Shown: piece after piece, positions 26,994-34,933 of the stretch | Numbering within the stretch: the stretch's first letter is position 1 | Layout: every line of letters begins with the position of its first letter | Assembly (NCBI GenBank): GCA_036503065.1 | Contig: DASXXM010000702.1 | Location: 1 to 41,066, forward strand | Direction: 5' to 3' | From: DATEPR01 sp036503065 | Lineage (GTDB): Bacteria; Actinomycetota; Actinomycetes; Mycobacteriales; Pseudonocardiaceae | Length of the DNA stretch: 41,066 nt | Notes under the pieces: model-generated | What the model saw: only the letters and a program-made list of their open reading frames with translations | Databases searched by the model: none | What the model was told of the DNA's origin: nothing | Program-made: the position numbers and the translations under genes

Positions 26994-28273
26994 TGGTCGA
27001 GACCGGCGGACACCCGTCCGTCCTGGAGACCCTGCGGCAGATCTCCCGCCCGGTGTGGCTGCTGCTCGTCGGCATGCTCGTCAACCGGCTGGGCAGCTTC
27101 CTACAGATCTATCTGGTGCTCTACCTGACCCACCGCGGCTTCGGTGACTATGCCGCCGGTATCGCGCTGGGCGCCTACGGCATCGGCTCGGTACTCGGCG
27201 TGCTACTGGGCGGCACGATCGCCGACCGCTTCGGCTACCGCTGGACGATCGTGGTCTCGATGTCCGCGGCCGGCATCCTGACGGCGTTGCTGGTCCGGCT
27301 GCCCACCCTGCCGGCGATCGTCGCGGTGGCGGCGATAATCGGGCTGCTGGCCCAGTCCTACCGGCCGGCGTCGTCGGCGCTGCTGGTGGAACTGACACCG
27401 GAACCACAACACGTCATGGTGTTCGCGGTGTACCGGTTGGCATTCAACCTGGGCACCACCGCGGGCCCACTGCTCGGCGCGCTGCTGATCACGTACTCGT
27501 ACGACCTGATGTTCTACGCGGACGCGGCCACGTCGGTCGGCTTCGCGCTGTTCGCACTGAGCCTCCCGCACTCCGTCGCCAGCACGGAGAAGTCCGCGCC
27601 AACAGCCAGCACCACAGGCCGCCCGTCGTACCTGACGGTCCTGCGCGACCGCAGATTCGTGTTGTTCATGCTGGCACTGTTCCTGAACGCGGTCGTCTAC
27701 ATCCAGCAGATCGCGGTCCTGCCACTACAGGTAACCGCGGACGGCCACCGTCCCGCCCTGTACGCCGCGCTGCTGTCCCTCAACGCGGTGGTGGTCATCG
27801 CACTGGAACTGCTGCTGACCAAGTACGTACAGCGAATGCCGGCCAAACTGGCGGCCGCACTCGGCATCGGTCTGGTGGGCGTCGGCATGAACCTCTACAT
27901 CGCAGGCCCGGCGGTGGCGATGTTCGTGGTGGCAACCCTGATCTGGACAATCGGCGAAATGGTCGGCACACCAACGGTCTCCGCCTACCCGGGCCAGGTA
28001 GCACCCCCCGGCCTACGAGGCAGGTACATAGCCGCAGCGGCATTCCCGATGCAGATCGGCTACGCGGTAGGCCCGGTCGTAGGCGTAGCACTGTGGACGG
28101 TATGGCCGGCAGGCGTGTGGTGGGCCTGCTCGATAGTCACCGTGATAGCGGTACTCGCTGCCCTGACCGGAATGACCCGCCCACCAGCCAACCCCCCACA
28201 CGAAGAAACCCCAACACCCACCGCCAACTCCGACAGCGAACTGGAAGCCGTAGAAGAACAAACCGTCGCATAA
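26993..28273 (+). CDS. MFS exporter of the N-nitroso operon
   Basis: 426 residues; the ATG overlaps the previous stop and a strong GAGGAGG lies upstream. About 12 membrane helices; the loop-2/3 motif is G-G-T-I-A-D-R-F-G-Y-R. The acidic tail (EETPTPTANSDSELEAVEE) is cytoplasmic. It is the last gene of the operon, before a strong hairpin, and is probably the product exporter alongside LysE. From about 27550 onward the codons shift: A-ending codons (GTA, GCA, ATA, CCA, ACA) become frequent compared with the strongly C/G-ending usage of the rest of the operon, without any frame change. Confidence 0.88.
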   Translation: MVETGGHPSVLETLRQISRPVWLLLVGMLVNRLGSFLQIYLVLYLTHRGFGDYAAGIALGAYGIGSVLGVLLGGTIADRFGYRWTIVVSMSAAGILTALLVRLPTLPAIVAVAAIIGLLAQSYRPASSALLVELTPEPQHVMVFAVYRLAFNLGTTAGPLLGALLITYSYDLMFYADAATSVGFALFALSLPHSVASTEKSAPTASTTGRPSYLTVLRDRRFVLFMLALFLNAVVYIQQIAVLPLQVTADGHRPALYAALLSLNAVVVIALELLLTKYVQRMPAKLAAALGIGLVGVGMNLYIAGPAVAMFVVATLIWTIGEMVGTPTVSAYPGQVAPPGLRGRYIAAAAFPMQIGYAVGPVVGVALWTVWPAGVWWACSIVTVIAVLAALTGMTRPPANPPHEETPTPTANSDSELEAVEEQTVA

Positions 28274-28286
28274 CCGCGAACACACA

Positions 28287-28343
28287 GCGCCGAAGGCGCC
28301 GGTAGCCAATCAGGAACAGGTCGGCTACCGGCGCCTTCGGTGC
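28287..28343 (+). terminator. Strong hairpin ending the N-nitroso operon
   Basis: Arms 28287-28307 and 28323-28343 are complementary over 21 bp, with a single G-T wobble, around a 15-base loop. There is no T-tract, as is usual for actinobacterial terminators. It lies 14 bp after the MFS stop. Confidence 0.88.
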
Positions 28344-28431
28344 GCCAACCCGTCGATGAACCTTGCCCAATCGCTCCTCCCCAGATACCCTCCGCCCGTC
28401 GTGTCCCTTGTGTACGCCAGGAGGAGCGCCG

Positions 28432-28836
28432 ATGAAGGCGTGGCTGTCCCGGGCGGTGGCCAACACGGTCGTCCGGGGCGAGGAGCCAGGAAACCGGGTC
28501 GCCCGCTGGAGCCGGTGGTTCCCGACACGCCCCGCCGTCGACGAGGCCGAGTTCCAGGGCGACGACGATCCCTACCCAGGGCACTGGCGCGAGTTCCCCG
28601 CACCGTGGCTGCCGACCGACGGCACCGAAGGACAACACCTCGCCGCGGCCATGGACGAACTGCCGGCCCCGTGGCGCGAGGTGGTGCGCCAACGCGACGT
28701 GGCGGGACGTGCCCCGGCCGAGATCTCGACGGTTCTCGGGATCACCGCAGGCCAGGAACGCGCGATGCTGAACCGGGCAAGGGCGTTCCTGTGGGCGCGC
28801 CTCGCGCGGTACCGGACCGGGAACAGCACCCCGTGA
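28432..28836 (+). CDS. Sigma-factor-like protein with region 4 only
   Basis: 134 residues; the ATG follows GGAGGAG. The N-terminal ~70 residues are basic then acidic and resemble no region 2. Residues about 78-128 match sigma region 4 (AMDELPAPWREVVRQRDVAG, then a helix-turn-helix APAEISTVLGITAGQERAMLNRARAFL). Such truncated proteins could bind a -35 element or RNA polymerase, but cannot open a promoter alone. It is translationally coupled (GTGA) to a transporter that ends in an anti-sigma ZAS domain, so the two probably interact. Confidence 0.8.
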   Translation: MKAWLSRAVANTVVRGEEPGNRVARWSRWFPTRPAVDEAEFQGDDDPYPGHWREFPAPWLPTDGTEGQHLAAAMDELPAPWREVVRQRDVAGRAPAEISTVLGITAGQERAMLNRARAFLWARLARYRTGNSTP

Positions 28837-30251
28837 CAGCGGCTGCCGGACGGCTGCCGCGCTCGCTCGCCCGGCGGCTGCTGCCGTTGCAGGTCGCGGT
28901 CGGGTTACAGGGCATGATCCTGTGGGTTCCGGTCGAGAAGCTGTTCATGACGCAGATCGGATTCACCGCCGCGACCGTCGGCGTCATGGCCGCCGCCTAT
29001 GCGGCCGTCGTTCCGCTCCTCGAGGTGCCGTCCGGCATCCTCGCCGACCGTTGGAGTCGCAACAGGGTCCTGGTGTGCGCGACCGTCGCGCTGATGGCCA
29101 GCTCGCTGCTCGGCGGACTGAGCACGTCGGTCCCGATGTACATCCTGGCGGCCATGATCCTGGGCGTCTACTTCGCGCTGAACTCCGGCACGGTCGACAG
29201 CATCGTCTACGACACCGTGATGGAGGAGACCGGTTCGAGCGACCGCTACGAGACGTGGATCGGGCGGGTCCGGATGGTCGAGAGCGGGGCGTTCGTGACA
29301 AGCGCCATCGCGGGCGGCCTCCTGGCCGGCTGGACCTCTCCCCGGCTCACCTACTTCGTCACCGTCCCGTTGATCGCGGTCGCGATCTTCGTGTTCCTCC
29401 GCTTCGACGAGCCAAGACTGCACCGCTCGGCCGATCCGGTCTCCGTCCGCGAGCACGTCGCCCTCACCGTCAGAACGATGACCAGGCAGCGCGATGTTCG
29501 CCAGGTGATGCTCCTCTCGGCGCTGGCCGCGCTGCTGGCGCAGGCCGTCTTCGAATTCGGTCCACTGTGGCTGGTCGCGCTCGCCGCCCCGGCGGCGCTG
29601 TTCGGCCCTTACTGGGCCGCCCTCGTCTCGACACTCGGCCTCGGCGGCTACCTGACCGGCAAGCTGAACCTGGACCGCCACGCGATCGTGGTGCTGTTTG
29701 CCTGCCTCGGTCCGGCCGCCACCATCGTCCTCGTTACCAGCAGGTCGGTCCTTGTCGTGATCCTCGCGCAGGCCGTTCTCGCGCTGCTCCTGGCGATCAT
29801 CGGTATCCGTGCCGGCCGACTGCTGCACGACGCGGTCCCGTCGAACATCAGGTCCGGGGTGTCATCGGGGGTCGGCACGTTGTCGTGGACGCTGTTCCTG
29901 CCGTTCTCGATCGTGTTCGGATGGCTCGCGCGTGAACAGGGCGTCCATCGGGCGGCGTGGATTTTCACCGGAACCGCGGTGCTGGTGGGAATTCTGCTTC
30001 TCGTGTCGGTCTTCCGCCCGCCGGCCCAGCAGGCGGAGGTCACCGCGCCGCAGCCGGCAGATCTGGCGTGCCGGGAACTGGTGGACATGGTGACCGACTA
30101 CCTGGACGGATTGCTGCCGCCCGAGTGGCGGGCCGGATTCGAGAATCACCTGACCGACTGCGACGGTTGCACCGGGTACGTCCGTCAGATCCGGCTGACG
30201 ATCGAGGCGCTGAAAGAGCTCAAGGCAGCGGACGCGCCACACACCACGTGA
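28833..30251 (+). CDS. MFS transporter with C-terminal ZAS anti-sigma domain
   Basis: 472 residues from a GTG overlapping the sigma-like stop. Residues ~10-400 form a 12-helix major facilitator, with the loop motif G-I-L-A-D-R-W-S-R-N-R. The C-terminal ~65 residues are a zinc-binding anti-sigma (ZAS/zf-HC2) motif: Cys413, His439, Cys443 and Cys446, spaced C-x25-H-x3-C-x2-C. With an even helix number the domain faces the cytoplasm, where it could hold the region-4 protein encoded just upstream. This would couple transport, or transporter conformation, to transcription. No join artefact is visible: the frame runs without a stop and the linker is short (PPAQQAEVTAPQPADLA). Confidence 0.85.
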   Translation: MTAAAGRLPRSLARRLLPLQVAVGLQGMILWVPVEKLFMTQIGFTAATVGVMAAAYAAVVPLLEVPSGILADRWSRNRVLVCATVALMASSLLGGLSTSVPMYILAAMILGVYFALNSGTVDSIVYDTVMEETGSSDRYETWIGRVRMVESGAFVTSAIAGGLLAGWTSPRLTYFVTVPLIAVAIFVFLRFDEPRLHRSADPVSVREHVALTVRTMTRQRDVRQVMLLSALAALLAQAVFEFGPLWLVALAAPAALFGPYWAALVSTLGLGGYLTGKLNLDRHAIVVLFACLGPAATIVLVTSRSVLVVILAQAVLALLLAIIGIRAGRLLHDAVPSNIRSGVSSGVGTLSWTLFLPFSIVFGWLAREQGVHRAAWIFTGTAVLVGILLLVSVFRPPAQQAEVTAPQPADLACRELVDMVTDYLDGLLPPEWRAGFENHLTDCDGCTGYVRQIRLTIEALKELKAADAPHTT

Positions 30252-30351
30252 TGCCTGCTCGGGCCCGACACTGACCACAGGCAGGGCAAAACAGCAGGTC
30301 ACGGCGCCAACACCCCGAGTCATGGCACGGAAAAGGGCAGCGCAGGCGAGC

Positions 30352-30388
30352 TTGACAACTGAACATAGTATGCGCAGACTAGTTTGCG
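30352..30388 (+). promoter_or_regulatory. Promoter and PadR operator, probably leaderless
   Basis: TTGACA (30352-30357), 17 bp, then CAGACT (30375-30380) as a weak -10. Between and over the -10 lies TAGTATGCGCAGACTA (30366-30381), a dyad of TAGT-N-TGCGCA-N-ACTA form. Transcription would start about 30387, two bases before the ATG at 30389, so the mRNA should be leaderless. The operator placement fits autorepression by the PadR protein. Confidence 0.65.
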
Positions 30389-31027
30389 ATGAATCTCAGT
30401 CGACTCATGATCCTCGGCCTGCTGGCCGAATGCGGCCCCATGCACGGCCACCAGATCCGCCGGACCGCCGAACTGACCAACACCGAGGTCTGGGGCGGGA
30501 TCACCGGCGGCGCGCTGTACGCCGAACTGCGCAAGCTCGACGGCGAGGGACTGGTCCAGGTCCTCCGCGAAGAGCAGCTGGGCCGGCGTCCGGCCCGGAC
30601 GGTGTATCAGATCACCGAAGAAGGACGCCTGGAGTTGGTCATCCAGCGGGACGCGGCCCTGGCCGTCGTCTTCGGATCGGCCGATCCGGTGTCGGTCGTG
30701 CTGCTGTTCGCCGCCGGAGCGGACCCTGCGGAACTGGCCGAGCGCCTGGCAGCCCGGCGTCACCGAATAGCGGCGCAACTCACGGGAATGGCAGCGGAAC
30801 GCGATCGCCTGACCGGTCAGGGCATCCTGTCGCCGCTGGCCGTGGCCGCGTTCCGTCGGGGCGAGCTGCGGCTGGAGGCGGAGTTGCGGTGGCACGAGGA
30901 GTTCGAGCGACAGCTCGCCACCCTACCGCCGGGCGGTCTGACGCCGATCCGAACGATCAGCAACGCTTCGGGCCGTTCCCGGCACGACGCGGACGCTGTC
31001 CCCGAGTCGGATGGCGAGGCGACATGA
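30389..31027 (+). CDS. PadR-family transcriptional regulator
   Basis: 212 residues. The N-terminal winged helix (about 3-80) is typical of PadR: LMILGLLAECGPMHGHQIRR, then GALYAELRKLDGEGLV and a wing RPARTVYQITEEG. The C-terminal helical half (about 95-180) serves dimerisation. Such regulators usually repress an adjacent transporter or membrane-protein operon until a small phenolic or toxic ligand binds. It starts without a ribosome site immediately after the predicted transcription start and overlaps the next gene by ATGA, so it likely represses its own three-gene operon. Confidence 0.92.
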   Translation: MNLSRLMILGLLAECGPMHGHQIRRTAELTNTEVWGGITGGALYAELRKLDGEGLVQVLREEQLGRRPARTVYQITEEGRLELVIQRDAALAVVFGSADPVSVVLLFAAGADPAELAERLAARRHRIAAQLTGMAAERDRLTGQGILSPLAVAAFRRGELRLEAELRWHEEFERQLATLPPGGLTPIRTISNASGRSRHDADAVPESDGEAT

Positions 31028-31521
31028 CCCAGCAGACGGCGCTGACCGCGCGACCCGAGCCGGCCCGTCGGCTGCGCATGGTCAACTTCCTCGCGTGCGT
31101 ACTCCTGCTGATCCAGTACCTGCTCGGCATGGCGGTGAATCTGTTCGTCACCCTGCCCGCACGGCATCCGGGCGCCGGCGCCCGTGACTATTTCACCGGC
31201 GTGGCGGCCGGCCTCGCCTGGGTCATCCCGCACGGCCCCACCTTGGCCGCGGCCCACGCCGCCGTTGGACTGGCTCTGGTGCTGGCCGCCGTCGCCAGCA
31301 TTGCGCTGACATGGCGGCACAACACCCGCGCCGCCACCGTGACGTCGGTGCTCGGAGCGTTGGCCATCCTGGGCGCCGCGTTCAACGGAGCGAGCTTTCT
31401 CAACTACGGACACGACGTCAGTTCAATGATCATGGCCGGACTGTGGGCCGTGGCGCTGGCCTGCTACCTCACCGGCATCGTCCTCGCCGCCGGCAGGCCA
31501 TACCGCCACGCGAAAGGGTAG
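31024..31521 (+). CDS. Four-helix membrane protein in PadR operon
   Basis: 165 residues; ATGA overlap with padR. Four membrane helices (about 18-40, 62-84, 95-115, 128-150) with short loops and both termini cytoplasmic. The first two helices flank an external loop (TLPARHPGAGARDYFT). The family is not recognised; it lacks transporter signature motifs. Position suggests it is the effector of the PadR switch, perhaps in envelope stress or efflux, together with the following membrane gene. Confidence 0.75.
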   Translation: MTQQTALTARPEPARRLRMVNFLACVLLLIQYLLGMAVNLFVTLPARHPGAGARDYFTGVAAGLAWVIPHGPTLAAAHAAVGLALVLAAVASIALTWRHNTRAATVTSVLGALAILGAAFNGASFLNYGHDVSSMIMAGLWAVALACYLTGIVLAAGRPYRHAKG

Positions 31522-31523
31522 GC

Positions 31524-32072
31524 ATGACGCAGCCATATCCGGGCGGCGCAACCAACCAGCGCCCGCACGGTCAGAGCCGTGGCACTGCCCGGCGTTGGGT
31601 CCTTCCCGGACTGACAGCCGGCGGGTTCTTCCTCGTTGTGGAGATGCTGTTCGGCTCGTTCACCACCACGGTGTGGGCGTTCCCGGAAGGTATCGCCCAC
31701 ACCATCGGGATAGGCGCGCACGGATACGGCCTGCAGCCGCTGCCGCTGTTGGCCGGGGTGATCGTGCACCTGTCGGTATCCGTCGGGCTCGGCGCCCTGT
31801 TCACCGTCCTCGCCGACAGGTTGCGGCTGGCCGGGACGGCCACGATCATCGCGGCGTGGCTGTTCAGCGGAGCGGAAACCGCGGTCGCCATCTGGGCGGT
31901 CCTGCACACCGTCCTGCCCGCGACCCTGCCGATGCTGCTGCAGTCGGTCCCGCTGTGGGCGTCGATCGTCGGCCACAACATCTACGGACTCACCCTCGGT
32001 TTCCTGCTGAGTACCCACGACCGAGCCACCAGTCCGCACGCTTCGCTGCGGGCGCGATCCGGGCAGCCTTGA
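31524..32072 (+). CDS. Membrane protein, third gene of PadR operon
   Basis: 182 residues; the ATG lies two bases after the previous stop and follows AAAGGG. After a basic 25-residue start it has about four membrane helices (near 27-48, 70-92, 100-122, 135-165). Sequences such as GFFLVVEMLFGSFTTT and GHNIYGLTLGFLL recall uncharacterised actinobacterial DUF-type membrane proteins, but I cannot name one. The C terminus is basic. Convergent with the helicase gene 34 bp away. Confidence 0.7.
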   Translation: MTQPYPGGATNQRPHGQSRGTARRWVLPGLTAGGFFLVVEMLFGSFTTTVWAFPEGIAHTIGIGAHGYGLQPLPLLAGVIVHLSVSVGLGALFTVLADRLRLAGTATIIAAWLFSGAETAVAIWAVLHTVLPATLPMLLQSVPLWASIVGHNIYGLTLGFLLSTHDRATSPHASLRARSGQP

Positions 32073-32106
32073 TACTTCTGCTGCCCGAACCCGGTCGCCC
32101 GACGGG

Positions 32107-34884
32107 TTACCGAGCCGCGAGGCGAGCCCAGTGGGATTCGGCGTCGGTCAGTGCCGCCCGAATTCTCTGCTGCTCGCCGCTGCCCGTGGTCGCCAGTCGC
32201 AGCAACGGCATGTCGTGTATACGCAGGATCTCGTTCTTGATCGCGTCCCGTTTCAGCTGCTCCGGGTTGTTCTCGTGGTAGGCGAAACCGTCGACCTCGA
32301 TGGCGAGCAGTGGCTGGTTGGTCACCCGGTTGTAGACGACGAAGTCGAGGGACGCGCGCCATTTGACATAGGAGACCTGGCGCGGCGTGAGCCGGTCGAG
32401 ATCGGGCAGGAGGTTCTCCAGCAGTACCTGGGGAATGGCCTTCAGGTGCGCATAGCGCTGCTCGGCGATCAGGTCGTGCAGGACGGTCCAGACGATGTCC
32501 TCGGACGGGTACTTCAGTTCCTTCCTGAGCCGTGCCGCCAGTGGCCGCAGCCGCTGCGAGTACGCGGTGTAGAGCAGGTCGAACACGGAAACGACCGCAC
32601 TGTCGACGACCTCCTCGTCCGGGTCGTGATAGCGGATGTAGCCGACCAGGTCGTGGATGTGTCGGCTGGTGGGCATCATGCCGTTGTTGGTCACGAGGAT
32701 GAAGCGCCGGATCGCCCGCGACACCGCGACGTTGATCATCTGTGGATCGTCCACGAACGGCAGCCCGGCGCGGCCGGACCAGGTCTCGTCCAGGACGGTG
32801 GTCAGGATTACCACCTGTTTCTGCCGGCCTTGGAACCGGTGGACGGTGTCGGCCTCGAGTTGGTCGAGTACGTCCCTGGTCTTGTCGGCCTGCCGGCGAT
32901 ACGGAGTGGTCACGCCGATGTCGGCGTCGGCGAAGCCCTGGCAGTGGTCCCGGATCACCTCCTGGGCGATCACATCGACCTCGCGCTGGTTCGAGCGGCC
33001 TCCGTTGTGGTGCCGGCGCATGTGATTGCCCTCGACGGTGCGTACGACGATCATCGGCCGCTCGGCGCCGCCGGTGGTATACGGAATCAGTTCGCCGTTG
33101 TAGAACTTCTTGTTGCAGAAGCCGATGATCATCGGGTCGCATCGGTAGTGCTCCCGCAGCAGTGCGCTCGGCAGGGCGTCGCCGTACAACTCGGACAGCG
33201 AGGAAAGCAGATTGTGCCGCCGGCAGTCGTAGGCGGGCATCGGTGGCACGAGGTCTGCCGCTGCCTCGATGGCAATGGGCGCGAGCTGCTTCTGGTCGCC
33301 GACCACGACAACGTTGCGGGCGCATGACATCGCCAGCCCCGCCAGCAGGAGATTGACCTGTGAAGCCTCGTCGATGATGAGGTAGTCGAGCAGGTACCCG
33401 TCGGAGATGCTGGCTCGCAGTGAATGGCAGGTGCTCAGCAGTGCCGGGTAGTCCGCGACGAAGCTCGTGAACACCCGATCACTCCGGTAGGTGTCCGCGT
33501 CGTACGTGGTGCGCCCCAGTTTTCGGTATCGATCGGCGAGTTCGACGTGCAGGAACTGGGTCGACAACAGCTGGTGACGCCGGGAGATCCGGTCGAAGTC
33601 GGCGCGCCGCAGCCGATCCTCGACCAGCTCGATCTCCCGTTCCAGCTCGGCGATCCGCTTGGTGTAGTACGCCAGTTGCAGCCGGAGCACCACGTCGGTG
33701 TCGGCGGGGTCGAGCGCTCGCAGGGACCCATAGCGGAGGTAGTTCCGGATTCGGCGCACGAGCCCGGGTCGCGCGCCGGCCAGTTCCACCTGACTCTCGG
33801 CCAGATAGTCGATGATGCGGTCGGCCGACCGCTGGAGCAGGGGCAGCCCGTCGAGTTCTGGCAATTGTTCGCGCTGGAGGTGGCCCTCGAAGTGCCGCAA
33901 CTCCAGACGGTGTGCGTCGAGCGACTGCCGCCGGTCGGCACGGACGCGCTCGTCCTCCTGGAGGCCGCGGATGCGCCGGTCCAGGTCCGCCAGCTCGCCG
34001 AGGTTCGGCGGTTGCGGAGCGCAGGCCAGGAACCGCGTGACCGACGCGTTGCGGGCTGCCTGCGCCGCGAAGAATTCCGCCCGCTTCTCCTTGCGGCCGA
34101 GGTTGCCGAGCAGGTGCCCGAACCCGAGCTCGTTGAGCTTGTCGCGGATGTTGTCGACGGCGGCGTTGCCGGACGAGACGATGCCGACGGTCCTGTGTTG
34201 CACGGCGACAATGTTGGCGATCAGGTTCAGAATGGTTTCGGTCTTCCCGGTGCCCGGTGGTCCCTCGATGATCGAGACCGACCGCGTGAGGGCATTCTCG
34301 ACGGCCTTGCGCTGACTGAGGTTGCTGCGGAACGGGAAGATCGGGGCGAAGTCCAGGGGCTTCGATTCGATCGGCGCGCCGGCCAGGTACGAACTGAGGA
34401 TGCTCTCCGGATGGACGAAGGTGAGCCGGTCGTATCCGGGCCGCAAGGGATCGTCGTGTTCGAGGCGGGAGATAATCGTGCGCCAATAGCGCATTACGTC
34501 GGCGACAAGGGGGTTGGCGGTTCCCGAGGTGACGACACGGACCTGTGACGCGGGATAGGTCCGGTACGCCTCGCCCGCGCGTGTCCGGTAGAATACTCGA
34601 CACCATGCGCCGCCCGCGCCGGTGAAAGTCGCGGTCTCGGTCGCGGTTTCCCAGATGCTGCCGTGGACCTCGACCCGGTCGGCGTCCGTCAGGTTCCGGC
34701 GCGCCGGACCGCGGAGGATCTGCACGCGGTCCGGTCCGTACGGAAAGACCTTGTTCCCGTTGGCGAAGACGATCCCGATCCGGGTGTGCTGGTTCTCGTA
34801 TCGAGACACCTTCCAGGTCTCGTCTGCGAAGACCCCAGTTTCCCGGTTGCGGATCAGTACCGCTTCGCGGCGCGGATCGATCAC
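32107..34884 (-). CDS. SF1 (UPF1/Dna2-like) helicase with C-terminal nuclease-like domain
   Basis: About 925 residues from a GTG with GGGGG upstream; a TTG at 34902 adds six codons. The N-terminal region (~200 residues) is beta-rich and of unknown type. Motif I GPPGTGKTET is near 208, followed by a long coiled-coil insertion (about 290-460), motif II IIDEASQ, motif III VVGDQKQLAP, then motif IV-VI segments REHYRCDP, DTVHRFQGRQ and VAVSRAI. The C-terminal ~90 residues (RASLDFVVYNR, LLAIEVDGFAYHEN) have a D...E-x-D pattern of PD-(D/E)XK/DUF2726 nucleases. Single-gene helicase-nucleases of this build occur in phage-defence loci, but no partner gene confirms that here. Confidence 0.85.
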   Translation of the reverse strand: MIDPRREAVLIRNRETGVFADETWKVSRYENQHTRIGIVFANGNKVFPYGPDRVQILRGPARRNLTDADRVEVHGSIWETATETATFTGAGGAWCRVFYRTRAGEAYRTYPASQVRVVTSGTANPLVADVMRYWRTIISRLEHDDPLRPGYDRLTFVHPESILSSYLAGAPIESKPLDFAPIFPFRSNLSQRKAVENALTRSVSIIEGPPGTGKTETILNLIANIVAVQHRTVGIVSSGNAAVDNIRDKLNELGFGHLLGNLGRKEKRAEFFAAQAARNASVTRFLACAPQPPNLGELADLDRRIRGLQEDERVRADRRQSLDAHRLELRHFEGHLQREQLPELDGLPLLQRSADRIIDYLAESQVELAGARPGLVRRIRNYLRYGSLRALDPADTDVVLRLQLAYYTKRIAELEREIELVEDRLRRADFDRISRRHQLLSTQFLHVELADRYRKLGRTTYDADTYRSDRVFTSFVADYPALLSTCHSLRASISDGYLLDYLIIDEASQVNLLLAGLAMSCARNVVVVGDQKQLAPIAIEAAADLVPPMPAYDCRRHNLLSSLSELYGDALPSALLREHYRCDPMIIGFCNKKFYNGELIPYTTGGAERPMIVVRTVEGNHMRRHHNGGRSNQREVDVIAQEVIRDHCQGFADADIGVTTPYRRQADKTRDVLDQLEADTVHRFQGRQKQVVILTTVLDETWSGRAGLPFVDDPQMINVAVSRAIRRFILVTNNGMMPTSRHIHDLVGYIRYHDPDEEVVDSAVVSVFDLLYTAYSQRLRPLAARLRKELKYPSEDIVWTVLHDLIAEQRYAHLKAIPQVLLENLLPDLDRLTPRQVSYVKWRASLDFVVYNRVTNQPLLAIEVDGFAYHENNPEQLKRDAIKNEILRIHDMPLLRLATTGSGEQQRIRAALTDAESHWARLAAR

Positions 34885-34933
34885 TTGGCCCCCAGTATCC
34901 AATTACCTGCGACGAGCGCCTGGTCCAGCGAGG

